Below, in pieces: positions 44,561 to 52,745 of a DNA stretch of 64,000 nt (positions are counted from its first letter, which is position 1; each line of letters starts with the position of its first letter). Where the stretch lies: positions 33,449-97,448 of the IMG/VR virus record IMGVR_UViG_3300047678_000094, one strand, 5' to 3'. The position numbers and the translations under genes were made by a program. The notes beneath the pieces are model-generated. The model was given only the letters and a program-made list of their open reading frames with translations. It made no database searches and had not been told where the DNA came from. The DNA is from a virus.

Positions 44561-46288
44561 ATGCATATCCTCTTTAAGAGCATAAAATGGCAGAATTTCA
44601 TGTCAACGGGTAACCAGATGACAGAAATTAAACTCGACAAGTCGAAATCCACACTTGTTGTGGGAGACAATGGCGCTGGAAAATCTACCATGCTTGATGC
44701 CCTTAGTTTTGCTCTGTATGGTAAAGCCTTCCGTGACATTAACAAACCTCAGCTGATCAATTCTATCACTGGCAAAAACTGCCTGGTTGAGTGTGAGTTC
44801 AAGATCGGCGGTAAAGAGTATCTCGTGCGTAGAGGTATGAAGCCTTACTTCTTTGAGATCATCCAGAACGGTAAACTGATCAACCAAGACTCAAGAGTTA
44901 CTGAGTATCAGGAAATGCTCGAGAAGCACATCTTGAAACTTACCCACAAGTCATTCGGCCAAATTGTTGTTCTTGGTTCTGCCAATTTCGTTCCGTTCAT
45001 GCAGCTTGCTCCTTACGTTAGACGTGAGGTGATCGAAGACCTTCTTGATATTCAGATCTTCTCAACGATGAACACTCTCCTTAAGGAGAAGGTGAACGAA
45101 AACAAAGCTTCTATAATGGAAGTAGAGCAGCGTATCCTGCTGATAGAAAACAAAATCGATCTTCAGAAGAAACACATCCAGTCTATCAAGGACAACAACG
45201 ACTCGTTGATAGAGAACAAACGTGAAGTGATACAAGAAACAATGGATAAGATCACCGAGGCTAATCTCGAGATCTCAAGATTGAAAGAGGATCTGACTTA
45301 CAATATGGATGCGATTACTGATGAGCGTAAGATTACCGCGAAGCTCAGTAAATCTTTAAGTCTTGAGAAACAGTTGTCAGAGAAAGTGAAAGCCACGAAG
45401 CGTGAAATTAAATTCTATCACGATAATGATGATTGTCCTACGTGCAAGCAAGCTCTTGAAGCTTCGTTTAAGGCGAATAAGATCTCCAAGAAAACTGCTT
45501 CGCTAGACAAGTATATTAATGGCATCGCTCAACTCGAGGCGGAAATTGCCGCTACTGAAGAACGCCTCGACGACATCAAAGCGATCCAGAAAATCATCGA
45601 TAACATTAACCGTAACATCGACAGTCTGAACAACCAGATCTTCAGCTGGAATGAGAACATTACTCTTTTAAACAATGAAATTGAGACGATCCGAAACAAC
45701 ACCAAAATCATCGACGGTACCAAGTCCGATGTGAAGAAATTAAAGGATGATCTTAAAATCGAATCCAAATTAAGGCGTGAACTATTTGAAGAAAGGACAC
45801 TGATTAACATCTCCAGCTTCCTTCTCAAGGACAACGGGGTTAAAACCAAGATAATTCGTCAATATGTGCCTGTGATGAATAAACTCATCAATAAGTACCT
45901 GAGTGCACTAGACTTTTTTGTTCAATTTGAGCTCAATGAGAAATTTGAAGAAAGCATCAAATCCCGCTACCGTGATGAGTTCAAATACAACTCATTTTCA
46001 GAAGGGGAAAAAACCAGGATAGATTTGGCTTTGTTGTTTACGTGGCGTACGATAGCTAAAATGCGTAATTCCGCCTCAACCAACCTTCTTATTATGGATG
46101 AAATCTTTGATAGTTCTCTTGATTCGAATGCGACTGAGGAACTTCTTAAGATCCTTGAAAATTTCGCATCAGATGTAAACGTTTTCATCATCAGTCATAA
46201 AACCGATGCACTTTACGATAAATTTCGTTCAGTAATTAAATTCGTAAAAGACAAGAATTTCAGTAAAATGGTCGCCGAGAAGGTATAA
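44561..46288 (+). CDS. 46: Recombination nuclease ATPase gp46 (Rad50/SbcC-like)
   Basis: The 575-residue protein has an N-terminal ABC ATPase (VVGDNGAGKSTMLDALSFAL), two long coiled-coil arms flanking a CPTC zinc hook (DDCPTCKQAL, about residue 292), the ABC signature SEGEKTRIDLAL and Walker B LLIMDEIFDSSLD. It works with gp47 at DNA ends. Length is close to T4 gp46 (560). Confidence 0.95.
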   Translation: MHILFKSIKWQNFMSTGNQMTEIKLDKSKSTLVVGDNGAGKSTMLDALSFALYGKAFRDINKPQLINSITGKNCLVECEFKIGGKEYLVRRGMKPYFFEIIQNGKLINQDSRVTEYQEMLEKHILKLTHKSFGQIVVLGSANFVPFMQLAPYVRREVIEDLLDIQIFSTMNTLLKEKVNENKASIMEVEQRILLIENKIDLQKKHIQSIKDNNDSLIENKREVIQETMDKITEANLEISRLKEDLTYNMDAITDERKITAKLSKSLSLEKQLSEKVKATKREIKFYHDNDDCPTCKQALEASFKANKISKKTASLDKYINGIAQLEAEIAATEERLDDIKAIQKIIDNINRNIDSLNNQIFSWNENITLLNNEIETIRNNTKIIDGTKSDVKKLKDDLKIESKLRRELFEERTLINISSFLLKDNGVKTKIIRQYVPVMNKLINKYLSALDFFVQFELNEKFEESIKSRYRDEFKYNSFSEGEKTRIDLALLFTWRTIAKMRNSASTNLLIMDEIFDSSLDSNATEELLKILENFASDVNVFIISHKTDALYDKFRSVIKFVKDKNFSKMVAEKV

Positions 46289-46300
46289 GGAGTTACGCGC

Positions 46301-46618
46301 TTGAGATACCGTATTGTTGAAAGCCCATTGGGAAACTGTAGAATACAGGTTGGTGGGAAACTCCCATTCACATGGGTATTCCTTAAACGACCAGAAGGAG
46401 ATAATCGTTGGCTAGTATGGACTGGTACTTACGCAGAAGCGTTCGAAAGATGTCAGAAGCTGGAGATGGAAGCGAAGAATTCCAAAATGAAATACTACTA
46501 CCCACCCCTAACACCACCACTCCCGAAAGCACCAATTCGAACAGATCTTCCGAAGACAGAACCGCTTCCCCCATACCACCCAGGCCTAGGAGCGATACTA
46601 CTCAATGAACGACTATAG
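46301..46618 (+). CDS. Hypothetical protein
   Basis: The frame starts with TTG at 46301, placed 8 bp after a strong AAGGAG. The 105-residue product has an N-terminal beta-rich half (RIQVGGKLPFTWVFLKRPEG) and a Pro-rich C-terminal half (PPLTPPLPKAPIRTDLPKTE). It is followed by a gene overlapping it by 14 bp. Function unknown. Confidence 0.55.
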   Translation: MRYRIVESPLGNCRIQVGGKLPFTWVFLKRPEGDNRWLVWTGTYAEAFERCQKLEMEAKNSKMKYYYPPLTPPLPKAPIRTDLPKTEPLPPYHPGLGAILLNERL

Positions 46619-46847
46619 TCAAAGTTACAAAGTTTTGGCGGACAGCCTTGGTGTTCCTCTAATCCCGAAACGAAAAGCTCCAAACCGTATTGATACAAAT
46701 GGACCGGTTGCTGTTTGTGGAGAATGTGGTGTGACTGTTTACCGTGTTATGGCTTATAGCTGTCCACATCAAAATTGCCCATGTGGTCTTGGTTCAGCCG
46801 GATCACTTTGTCTAAATAATAATGAATTGAGTGGGAGCTTGAAATAA
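46605..46847 (+). CDS. Small zinc-ribbon-like protein
   Basis: The 80-residue protein contains CGECGV and CPHQNCPCG, a four-to-five cysteine arrangement with a His that would bind zinc. The stop overlaps the peptide deformylase start (TAATG). It may bind nucleic acid. No named family is recognised. Confidence 0.55.
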   Translation: MNDYSQSYKVLADSLGVPLIPKRKAPNRIDTNGPVAVCGECGVTVYRVMAYSCPHQNCPCGLGSAGSLCLNNNELSGSLK

Positions 46848-47431
46848 TGGAAACGCAACAACCCTTACCAGAATTTAAGATTGAGGGGTCGGCGATGTTC
46901 ATCCCGACGGCTTTACCGTTGGTGTCTGAAAACGATCCAATTCTTAAACAGAAAACAGAACGATTTGACTTTGACAATCCACCGATGAACCCGGTCCAAT
47001 TGTATCAAAACTTAGGCCGAACTCTGATGGCGCATGACGCGCTTGGACTCGCTGCACCCCAAGTTGGACTGCCGTATCGGTTCTTTGTGCTTAGAACAGA
47101 AAATATTCTTGGAGTTTTCAACCCGATTTTGGTTGATAAATCTGAGGAAGAGGTTACAATGGAGGAAGGTTGTCTCTCATTCGTCAATCTATTCATTAAG
47201 ATCAAACGTCCACAGCGCATTCGCGCTCGTTTTACGACGCCGGATGGTCAGACGCAAACAGCAGTGTTTGATGGAATGACCGCGAGGGCGTTTCTACACG
47301 AGTATGATCACCTTGAAGGTAAGGTATTCACAACGGTCGCGAACCGTTTCCACCTTGATGCGGGTAGGAAGAAACGTCACCTAATAAAGTCCGGTAGATA
47401 TACCGTGAGTCATGTCATTAAGGAGGCCTAA
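46847..47431 (+). CDS. def: Peptide deformylase
   Basis: The 194-residue enzyme has all three deformylase motifs: GLAAPQVGL, EEGCLSF with the metal-binding Cys, and HEYDHLEG with two His ligands and the catalytic Glu. It removes the N-formyl group from nascent proteins. Phage deformylases are known from T4-like cyanophages, where they are thought to support host or phage protein turnover. It lies upstream of the dioxygenase in the same direction with no gap. Confidence 0.95.
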   Translation: METQQPLPEFKIEGSAMFIPTALPLVSENDPILKQKTERFDFDNPPMNPVQLYQNLGRTLMAHDALGLAAPQVGLPYRFFVLRTENILGVFNPILVDKSEEEVTMEEGCLSFVNLFIKIKRPQRIRARFTTPDGQTQTAVFDGMTARAFLHEYDHLEGKVFTTVANRFHLDAGRKKRHLIKSGRYTVSHVIKEA

Positions 47432-48799
47432 GTGGTCAAGATTATTGTTGCAAAAACTAAGCACGACTGCGAACATCTTCTCGGGCAGTATCTTGATGAG
47501 TCGCACTTTGATACGCTTGTCACAGAAGATGTAGATTGCTATATGCCACCAGACTGCGACATCGCGACGCAAGCTCAATGTGGTGGAGATTGCGAAGTAT
47601 GTCCATCAGGAACAGATGAACGCCGCATCGCATTCAAATTCCGTAAGAATTACTTTTCGAAGAAACTGAGAGATCCTGCATATGAAGGGCTCAAGGAAGC
47701 TGCTACCGAGTCTCAAAATCGTGGACTGGCAGCTGGCCCACGCGGTGCTAGCCTTAGTGTCGATGGGCGTGGTGGTCGTGACTGGGTTACTGATTATGAG
47801 CTAGAAGTTCTTGACTTCTTCCTTAACGACACAAGTCGCCTGTGGGATGGACCCACCATTCCTGAGATCCGCGCCAAATACAAGAACAAAGCCAAGTCTG
47901 ATGAGACACGCGGTACTGTGTGGCTTCGTTCACAAGTAACCAAAGAATATCCCGAATACCACAATTGGTTTGATACTTGGGTTGATAAAATCAAGGAGCT
48001 TCCTCGTGATGAGCAAAAAGCCGCTGCTAAAATTGTCGCTGAAAAGTGGATTAGTTATACTAACTACGCTAAGTCTGTCTACTCTGGAGTCGCTGGTTGG
48101 TATGATAGGTATCCGCGTATCCCGTTTGGAAGAGCTACGTCTTACACTCGGGATAACCCTGAAAAATTCGCTCTCGCCTACCCATTCCTCCAAGCCCTAA
48201 ATAAAGGGTACAAGGATTTGATGCCGTGGCGTTGGGGAAACCAGAAGGCTGCGGCTGATAAATTGGATCAGAGATATCTGGTTCCAAAAACTGTCTTCAC
48301 CACAATCACAGTGAACAAGTCTTTCCGTACAGCAGCCCACCGTGACGCTGGTGACTTCCAAGAAGGTATCTCCAATCTTCTAACGCTCGGTGATGGTGAG
48401 TATACAGGTGGATACCTGATCTTCCCAGAGTACCGTATCGCCGTAGACGTTCGCCCCGGCGACCTGCTACTGGTAAACAACCACGAGATCATCCACGGTA
48501 ACACCGAGATTAAATTGAATCATCCAGATGCTGAACGCATCTCAATCGTGTGCTATTTTCGTGAAAAGATGCTTGAGCTTGGAAGTTTTGAATATGAGAA
48601 AACCCGTGAACAATATGTCGAAGATAGAAGAAAAAACAAAGACCACCCCGCTCAAAGACCTCTCTGGAACGGTATTACACCCGGAATGTGGGATGAACGA
48701 GAGTGGTATGACTATCTTGGGAGTAGATTGGGGGACGACGCCGTCCGTAAGTATCACCCGGATGCGTTTGCTTCCTCCCTTGATGCGTTTTTCGCGTAA
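47432..48799 (+). CDS. TET/JBP-like 2-oxoglutarate dioxygenase acting on DNA bases
   Basis: GTG at 47432 follows AAGGAGG. Residues about 290-390 of 455 form the TET/JBP-type double-stranded beta helix: His303-x-Asp305 (AAHRDAGD), EYTGGYLIFPEYRIAVDVRP, distal His355 (IIHGNTE) and Arg369 (ERISIVCY). These bind Fe(II) and 2-oxoglutarate. Phage TET-like enzymes are known to hydroxylate 5-methylcytosine in DNA, with glycosyltransferases extending the product. Two glycosyltransferase genes follow here. The N-terminal about 110 residues include a Cys cluster (CGGDCEVCPS) of unknown role. The last residues ASSLDAFFA resemble a sliding-clamp-binding tail and match the end of the GT4 protein encoded at 49297. 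Confidence 0.85.
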   Translation: MVKIIVAKTKHDCEHLLGQYLDESHFDTLVTEDVDCYMPPDCDIATQAQCGGDCEVCPSGTDERRIAFKFRKNYFSKKLRDPAYEGLKEAATESQNRGLAAGPRGASLSVDGRGGRDWVTDYELEVLDFFLNDTSRLWDGPTIPEIRAKYKNKAKSDETRGTVWLRSQVTKEYPEYHNWFDTWVDKIKELPRDEQKAAAKIVAEKWISYTNYAKSVYSGVAGWYDRYPRIPFGRATSYTRDNPEKFALAYPFLQALNKGYKDLMPWRWGNQKAAADKLDQRYLVPKTVFTTITVNKSFRTAAHRDAGDFQEGISNLLTLGDGEYTGGYLIFPEYRIAVDVRPGDLLLVNNHEIIHGNTEIKLNHPDAERISIVCYFREKMLELGSFEYEKTREQYVEDRRKNKDHPAQRPLWNGITPGMWDEREWYDYLGSRLGDDAVRKYHPDAFASSLDAFFA

Positions 48800-48816
48800 C
48801 ATCAGGATGCCTAAAT

Positions 48817-48912
48817 ATGTCTAGTTATTTCCGTCGCTGGGTAATAGTTGCAATCTGTGCTGCTATTGTAGTTGCGATGGTATATTACTCGGCTGGAGAA
48901 GGTGTTTACTGA
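48817..48912 (+). CDS. Single-pass membrane micropeptide (31 aa)
   Basis: The product MSSYFRRWVIVAICAAIVVA plus eleven residues is a basic N-terminus followed by one transmembrane helix. Its TGA overlaps the next ATG (TGATG). No homologue is recognised. Confidence 0.5.
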   Translation: MSSYFRRWVIVAICAAIVVAMVYYSAGEGVY

Positions 48913-49169
48913 TGCGAGAACTACAAGAAAAGAAACTTTTGGCTAGAGTTAAATCTGCGATCAAAGGCCGTGTTGATGCCGCCAAATCGTTTGGAAAGAA
49001 CTTTTCTCACTACGCAAAAAATCCACACATCCCGGTTCCAGGTACTAGTCCTGAAGAAAAAGATGCTAGACGTCGCTATAATGATTACATGAAAACAAGA
49101 CAGCGTCGTCCGGGTGATTTGGATGAAGGAGTCTTCAGCCAACGTAAACCAGACAAACCAAAATTGTAA
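48912..49169 (+). CDS. Small basic hypothetical protein
   Basis: The 85-residue product is Lys/Arg-rich throughout (KKLLARVKSAIKGRVDAAKS, KDARRRYNDYMKTRQRRPGD). It starts on the stop of the membrane micropeptide. The high charge would suit DNA or membrane-surface binding. Function unknown. Confidence 0.5.
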   Translation: MRELQEKKLLARVKSAIKGRVDAAKSFGKNFSHYAKNPHIPVPGTSPEEKDARRRYNDYMKTRQRRPGDLDEGVFSQRKPDKPKL

Positions 49170-49177
49170 GAGGAAAA

Positions 49178-49264
49178 ATGACAAACCTATTAGAAAGAGT
49201 CCGTGCACTTCATAAAATGGCAAGAGAAACAGCTGTACACCATGGCATAGTGAGAGTTGACTAA
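49178..49264 (+). CDS. Micropeptide (28 aa)
   Basis: AAGAGGAAAA precedes the ATG. The peptide MTNLLERVRALHKMARETAV plus eight residues is predicted helical and amphipathic. It lies 32 bp before the GT4 gene. Only the ribosome binding site and spacing support it. Confidence 0.4.
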   Translation: MTNLLERVRALHKMARETAVHHGIVRVD

Positions 49265-49296
49265 AACCTTTTTATGTTTTATGATGGAGAATTTGT

Positions 49297-50643
49297 TTGA
49301 AAATTATGGTAGCTATGCACGACTTCAACAATTTTGGAGGCATCATCAATCACAACGAACAGTTAATTGCGGGTCTTAAGGATCTCGGTCACACCGTTAC
49401 GTTCGCTTATATCAAAACCACAACCAAGCCATCCTATTCTGTAGACACCTCAAAGGTTCCAGATGGATATGAGATTGGCGCTGGAACAGGCCTGCCTGTC
49501 CATCAAGGTAACGGATACATTTCTCCATACTACAGCATGAAGAATTCTGAGTCCGTCGCGAAATTCGTGAAGGATGCGAATGAACATGACATCCTTATCT
49601 GGCAGTCGATCTTCGGCTTCAAATCTCAAGCCACCGAGAAGGACAAAACATGGCTACCTATGATCGAAGGGGTATCCGCCAAACAGATAGCGGTTATACA
49701 CGACGGGAACCTAAAAAAGCTGTACAGCTGGATTTACCGTTTTGCGAATCACCTGGCAGGCCTAGCGTGTGTCCATCCGGCTGCTATGAAGCAAGCGGAT
49801 TTCATGCCTGTGCCTCGGAACATGATTCTGAACCCACAGGATGTCTCCGAGGTAGAAGTTGTCCCGTTCACCAAACGGAAAAACCAACTCCTAGCCCCAC
49901 AAACATTCAAACGCTGGAAGCGTGTAGACGACCTGGTTGCGGCGGTGCCATATATAGATGGTTCTGTTCTAATTGCCGGGGACGGTATGGAGCGAGCATA
50001 TATGGCTTCAGAAGAAAAATGCAAGCCTGAATACTACTGCACCAAAGAGCTTGACCCTGATGCTACAGAAGATCGCCTTGGTAAACGCATCTGGCAGAAC
50101 GCTCTTGATTCTGGAAAAATGGAATATCTAGGATTTATCACAGGTGCGTCCCGTGACAAAATACTAAATAACTCTAAGTTCCTCCTTGATCCCAGCTGGT
50201 CGCTGACGTACGGAGAACACTTTAACCGCTCTATCGTAGATGCTATGCGCGTAGGATGCGTGCCGATCGCTCGTAACTATGGTATTAGCGACAACGTTGA
50301 TGGAAACGGAACGCTCTTCAAGCCGGGTGTTAATTACCTGATGATTCCCCACGATGTTAAGCCGAAAGAGTTCGGTCGTCTCGTAAATGAGTGCTTCTTA
50401 ATTAGTCCCAGCGCATATGCCTACATGGTCGCTCAGAACAAGGAAGTGATCAAAAATTTCGACCGCGAAAAGATTGCGCAACAATTTGTCAATCTTGCTA
50501 TGGGCAAGAAAGGCAGTGGATATTATGAGAAGGCCGAAACTGGTCGTCTGAATATCGACAACAACGTGACCCAAAAAACGGGTGACAAAATCTGGGACGA
50601 ACACTTTGAAGTCCCTTCTTCTCTTGATAGCTTTTTTTCATAG
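49297..50643 (+). CDS. GT4-family glycosyltransferase with clamp-binding-like tail
   Basis: The TTG at 49297 has GGAG 7 bp upstream and gives MKIMVAMHDFNNFGGIINHN, a GT-B Rossmann start. The C-terminal lobe has LIAGDGMERAYM, a strand/helix with LLDPSWSLTYGEHFNRSIVD and AMRVGCVPIA, the usual GT4 donor-site Glu region. The 448-residue protein ends in VPSSLDSFFS, matching the end of the TET-like protein (ASSLDAFFA). It sits in the same cluster as the dioxygenase. The likely role is to glycosylate hydroxymethylated bases in DNA; glycosylation of other acceptors cannot be excluded. Confidence 0.82.
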   Translation: MKIMVAMHDFNNFGGIINHNEQLIAGLKDLGHTVTFAYIKTTTKPSYSVDTSKVPDGYEIGAGTGLPVHQGNGYISPYYSMKNSESVAKFVKDANEHDILIWQSIFGFKSQATEKDKTWLPMIEGVSAKQIAVIHDGNLKKLYSWIYRFANHLAGLACVHPAAMKQADFMPVPRNMILNPQDVSEVEVVPFTKRKNQLLAPQTFKRWKRVDDLVAAVPYIDGSVLIAGDGMERAYMASEEKCKPEYYCTKELDPDATEDRLGKRIWQNALDSGKMEYLGFITGASRDKILNNSKFLLDPSWSLTYGEHFNRSIVDAMRVGCVPIARNYGISDNVDGNGTLFKPGVNYLMIPHDVKPKEFGRLVNECFLISPSAYAYMVAQNKEVIKNFDREKIAQQFVNLAMGKKGSGYYEKAETGRLNIDNNVTQKTGDKIWDEHFEVPSSLDSFFS

Positions 50644-50652
50644 GAAATGATT

Positions 50653-51087
50653 ATGGGTAACATTACTACAAGCATTACAGACGAACAAAGGGTCTTGGCT
50701 GAAAAAAACGCCAAAGAAAATGGTGGTGGATTACGCTACAATATCGGAAAGCTGAAATACAACCTTATCCCACCAGAGTGGGAACAAGGACTTGCTCACC
50801 TTCTTACAGTTGGTTCTTGGAAATACTCCGATCGCAACTGGGAGAATGGACTTGCTTGGGACGACACGATCGCCGCTCTTAAACGTCACCTGAATAAGTG
50901 GTTGAGTGGTGAAAACTATGATCCTGAAACTGGATCACATCATCTGATATCAACCGCCTGGAATGCGCTCGTTCTCTTTTCAATGCAAATCCGCGGCAAA
51001 GGTAAGGATAATGTTCCTCGCCCAAAATATGTCATGGAAGTTTTCGTTAAGGGAACACTTAAAGACCCGACAAAACCAAATACGTAA
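50653..51087 (+). CDS. dATP/dGTP diphosphohydrolase-like (MazG-related) enzyme
   Basis: ATG at 50653 has AGGAA 6 bp upstream; an ATG at 50647 is also possible. The product (144 aa) shows the phage dATP/dGTP diphosphohydrolase N-terminal-domain pattern: LRYNIGKLKYNLIPPEWEQG, WKYSDRNWENG, LKRHLNKWLSGENYDPETG, HHLISTAWNALVLF. Related proteins remove purine dNTPs, or in Z-genome phages shape a modified nucleotide pool. Here it lies between two glycosyltransferases and a TET-like gene, which suggests a link to DNA modification. Substrate not determinable from sequence. Confidence 0.78.
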   Translation: MGNITTSITDEQRVLAEKNAKENGGGLRYNIGKLKYNLIPPEWEQGLAHLLTVGSWKYSDRNWENGLAWDDTIAALKRHLNKWLSGENYDPETGSHHLISTAWNALVLFSMQIRGKGKDNVPRPKYVMEVFVKGTLKDPTKPNT

Positions 51088-51092
51088 ATTGC

Positions 51093-51121
51093 TTGCCTTT
51101 CGGGGCGACCTAAGCTATAAT
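51093..51121 (+). promoter_or_regulatory. Sigma70-like promoter
   Basis: TTGCCT (51093-51098) and a perfect TATAAT (51116-51121) are 17 bp apart, 20 bp before the ATG at 51142. It could also feed the replication genes 45, 44 and 62 downstream. Confidence 0.65.
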
Positions 51122-51141
51122 TGACAAACATAAGGAATAAC

Positions 51142-52047
51142 ATGGAAAACCAAAGCGTAGGACCTGCCCCAAGTCCATCACCAAGTGGGGGAATGCAAAT
51201 TCAGATCCCAATTGAGAAACTGCGTGAGAGAAAACTCTTCGTTGCAACTCCGATGTATGGTGGTCAGTGTAGCGGGATGTTTGCTCGTTCTTGTGCAGAC
51301 CTTTCGGCTCTTTGCACAAAGTACGGCATCCAACTCCGCTACTACTTTCTCTTCAACGAATCTCTGATCACACGCGGCCGTAACTACTGCGTCGACGAAT
51401 TCCTACGTTCCGGTTATACGCACATGATGTTCATCGACTCGGATATTGGATTCAACGCCAACGACGTTATCGCATTGATGGCAATGCAATCGCCAGATCC
51501 AAAAGATGATAATTACGATATCCTCTGTGGTCCCTACCCAAAGAAGTGTATCTCTTGGGAGAAGATTAAGATGGCCGTGGATAAAGGATTTGCTGATGAA
51601 GACCCGAACGTCCTAGAACGGTTTGTTGGTGATTACGTTTTCAATCCAGTCGGTGGAACGAAAACAATTCAGATCAATCAACCAACAGAAATTCTCGAAG
51701 CTGGAACAGGGTTTATGATGATCCGTCGTAACACCTTTGAGAAATTCGCTGCGGCTTATCCTCAACAAGCATATAAACCTGATCACGTAAGAACTGCTCA
51801 CTTCGACGGTTCGCGTGAAATTATTGCTTACTTCGATACGCCAATCGACCCAGAATCAAAACGCTACCTTTCAGAGGACTATATGTTCTGCCAATGGACT
51901 CGCAAGATCGGACTGAAAGTGTGGTTCTGCCCATGGATGAAACTCCAACATGTTGGATCGTTCATCTTCGGTGGTTCTCTAGCTGACCTTGCACAAATCG
52001 GAGCATCAGCCACCGCTGACCAAGCTCAAATCAAGAAACCAAAGTGA
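51142..52047 (+). CDS. GT-A-fold glycosyltransferase-like protein
   Basis: ATG at 51142 with AAGGA 5 bp upstream is preferred over the TTG at 51121, which overlaps the -10 box. The 301-residue protein has a GT-A pattern: KLFVATPMYGGQ, ESLITRGRNYCVDEFL, MMFIDSDIGFNANDV with a D-x-D-like motif, and EAGTGFMMIRR. It is similar in style to the third domain of the 881-residue protein at 9862-12507 (CVDHDIAFAP). Directly upstream of gene 45, it ends the presumed DNA-modification cluster. No clamp-like tail is seen. Confidence 0.75.
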   Translation: MENQSVGPAPSPSPSGGMQIQIPIEKLRERKLFVATPMYGGQCSGMFARSCADLSALCTKYGIQLRYYFLFNESLITRGRNYCVDEFLRSGYTHMMFIDSDIGFNANDVIALMAMQSPDPKDDNYDILCGPYPKKCISWEKIKMAVDKGFADEDPNVLERFVGDYVFNPVGGTKTIQINQPTEILEAGTGFMMIRRNTFEKFAAAYPQQAYKPDHVRTAHFDGSREIIAYFDTPIDPESKRYLSEDYMFCQWTRKIGLKVWFCPWMKLQHVGSFIFGGSLADLAQIGASATADQAQIKKPK

Positions 52048-52061
52048 TAGGATAACACACA

Positions 52062-52721
52062 ATGCAACTTTCCAACGAGACGAACTCAGTTCTGAAAAAC
52101 TTCGCCAGCATCAACCCGAACCTTCTGGTGAAGCCTGGTAAGAGCCTTCGCACTATCTCTCCGACCAAGTCGGTCATGGCTCGCGCCACCGTCGCGGAGA
52201 AATTCGACAAAGGCTTCGCGATCTTCGATCTGAGCCAGTTCCTCGGCCGTCTGTCGCTCTTCGACAAGCCGGAACTGACGATCAACGAGTCCTTCATGGA
52301 AATCTCTGAAGGTGAAGAATACTCCGAGTTCGCATTCGCGGATCAGGAGAACATCGTAGCTCCGCCTGAGAAAGAGATCACCCTGCCGAAAGCAGAGATC
52401 AACTTTGAGCTCACGGAAAAGGACTTCTCCAAAGTCATGAAAGCCATGAGCGTATCCGGCCTTCCGGAAATCGCTGTGTCTGGCGAAGATGGTAAACTCC
52501 AGCTTCAAGCCATTGACTCCAAAGGTGTCAGCAAAGACGTCTTCACAATCAACATCGGCAAGACGAAACTGAAATTCCGCATGATCTTCCGTGCGGACAA
52601 CCTGAAGATCATCCCCGGCGATTATGCCGTGGCGATCTCTTCGAAAGGTCTCGCCCATTTCAAATCGGAGAAGGTTGAGTACTGGATTGCTGTTGAGCAA
52701 AACAGCAAGTTCGAAGGCTAA
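52062..52721 (+). CDS. 45: Sliding clamp gp45
   Basis: The 219-residue protein begins TNSVLKNFASINPNLLVKPG, the gp45 signature, and contains LSQFLGRLSLFDKPEL and AFADQENIVAPPEKEI. gp45 trimers encircle DNA, tether the polymerase and activate late transcription with gp55. Length is near T4 gp45 (228). It is a candidate partner for the SSLDxFF tails in the modification enzymes upstream. The gene is GC-richer than most of the window. Confidence 0.95.
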   Translation: MQLSNETNSVLKNFASINPNLLVKPGKSLRTISPTKSVMARATVAEKFDKGFAIFDLSQFLGRLSLFDKPELTINESFMEISEGEEYSEFAFADQENIVAPPEKEITLPKAEINFELTEKDFSKVMKAMSVSGLPEIAVSGEDGKLQLQAIDSKGVSKDVFTINIGKTKLKFRMIFRADNLKIIPGDYAVAISSKGLAHFKSEKVEYWIAVEQNSKFEG

Positions 52722-52745
52722 TCGTTCTCAACAAGGACACTCATT

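Noticed and set aside
52086-52700. Minus-strand open frame of 204 codons opposite gene 45
   Set aside because: It is a mirror of the GC-rich, codon-biased sliding clamp gene and resembles no known protein.
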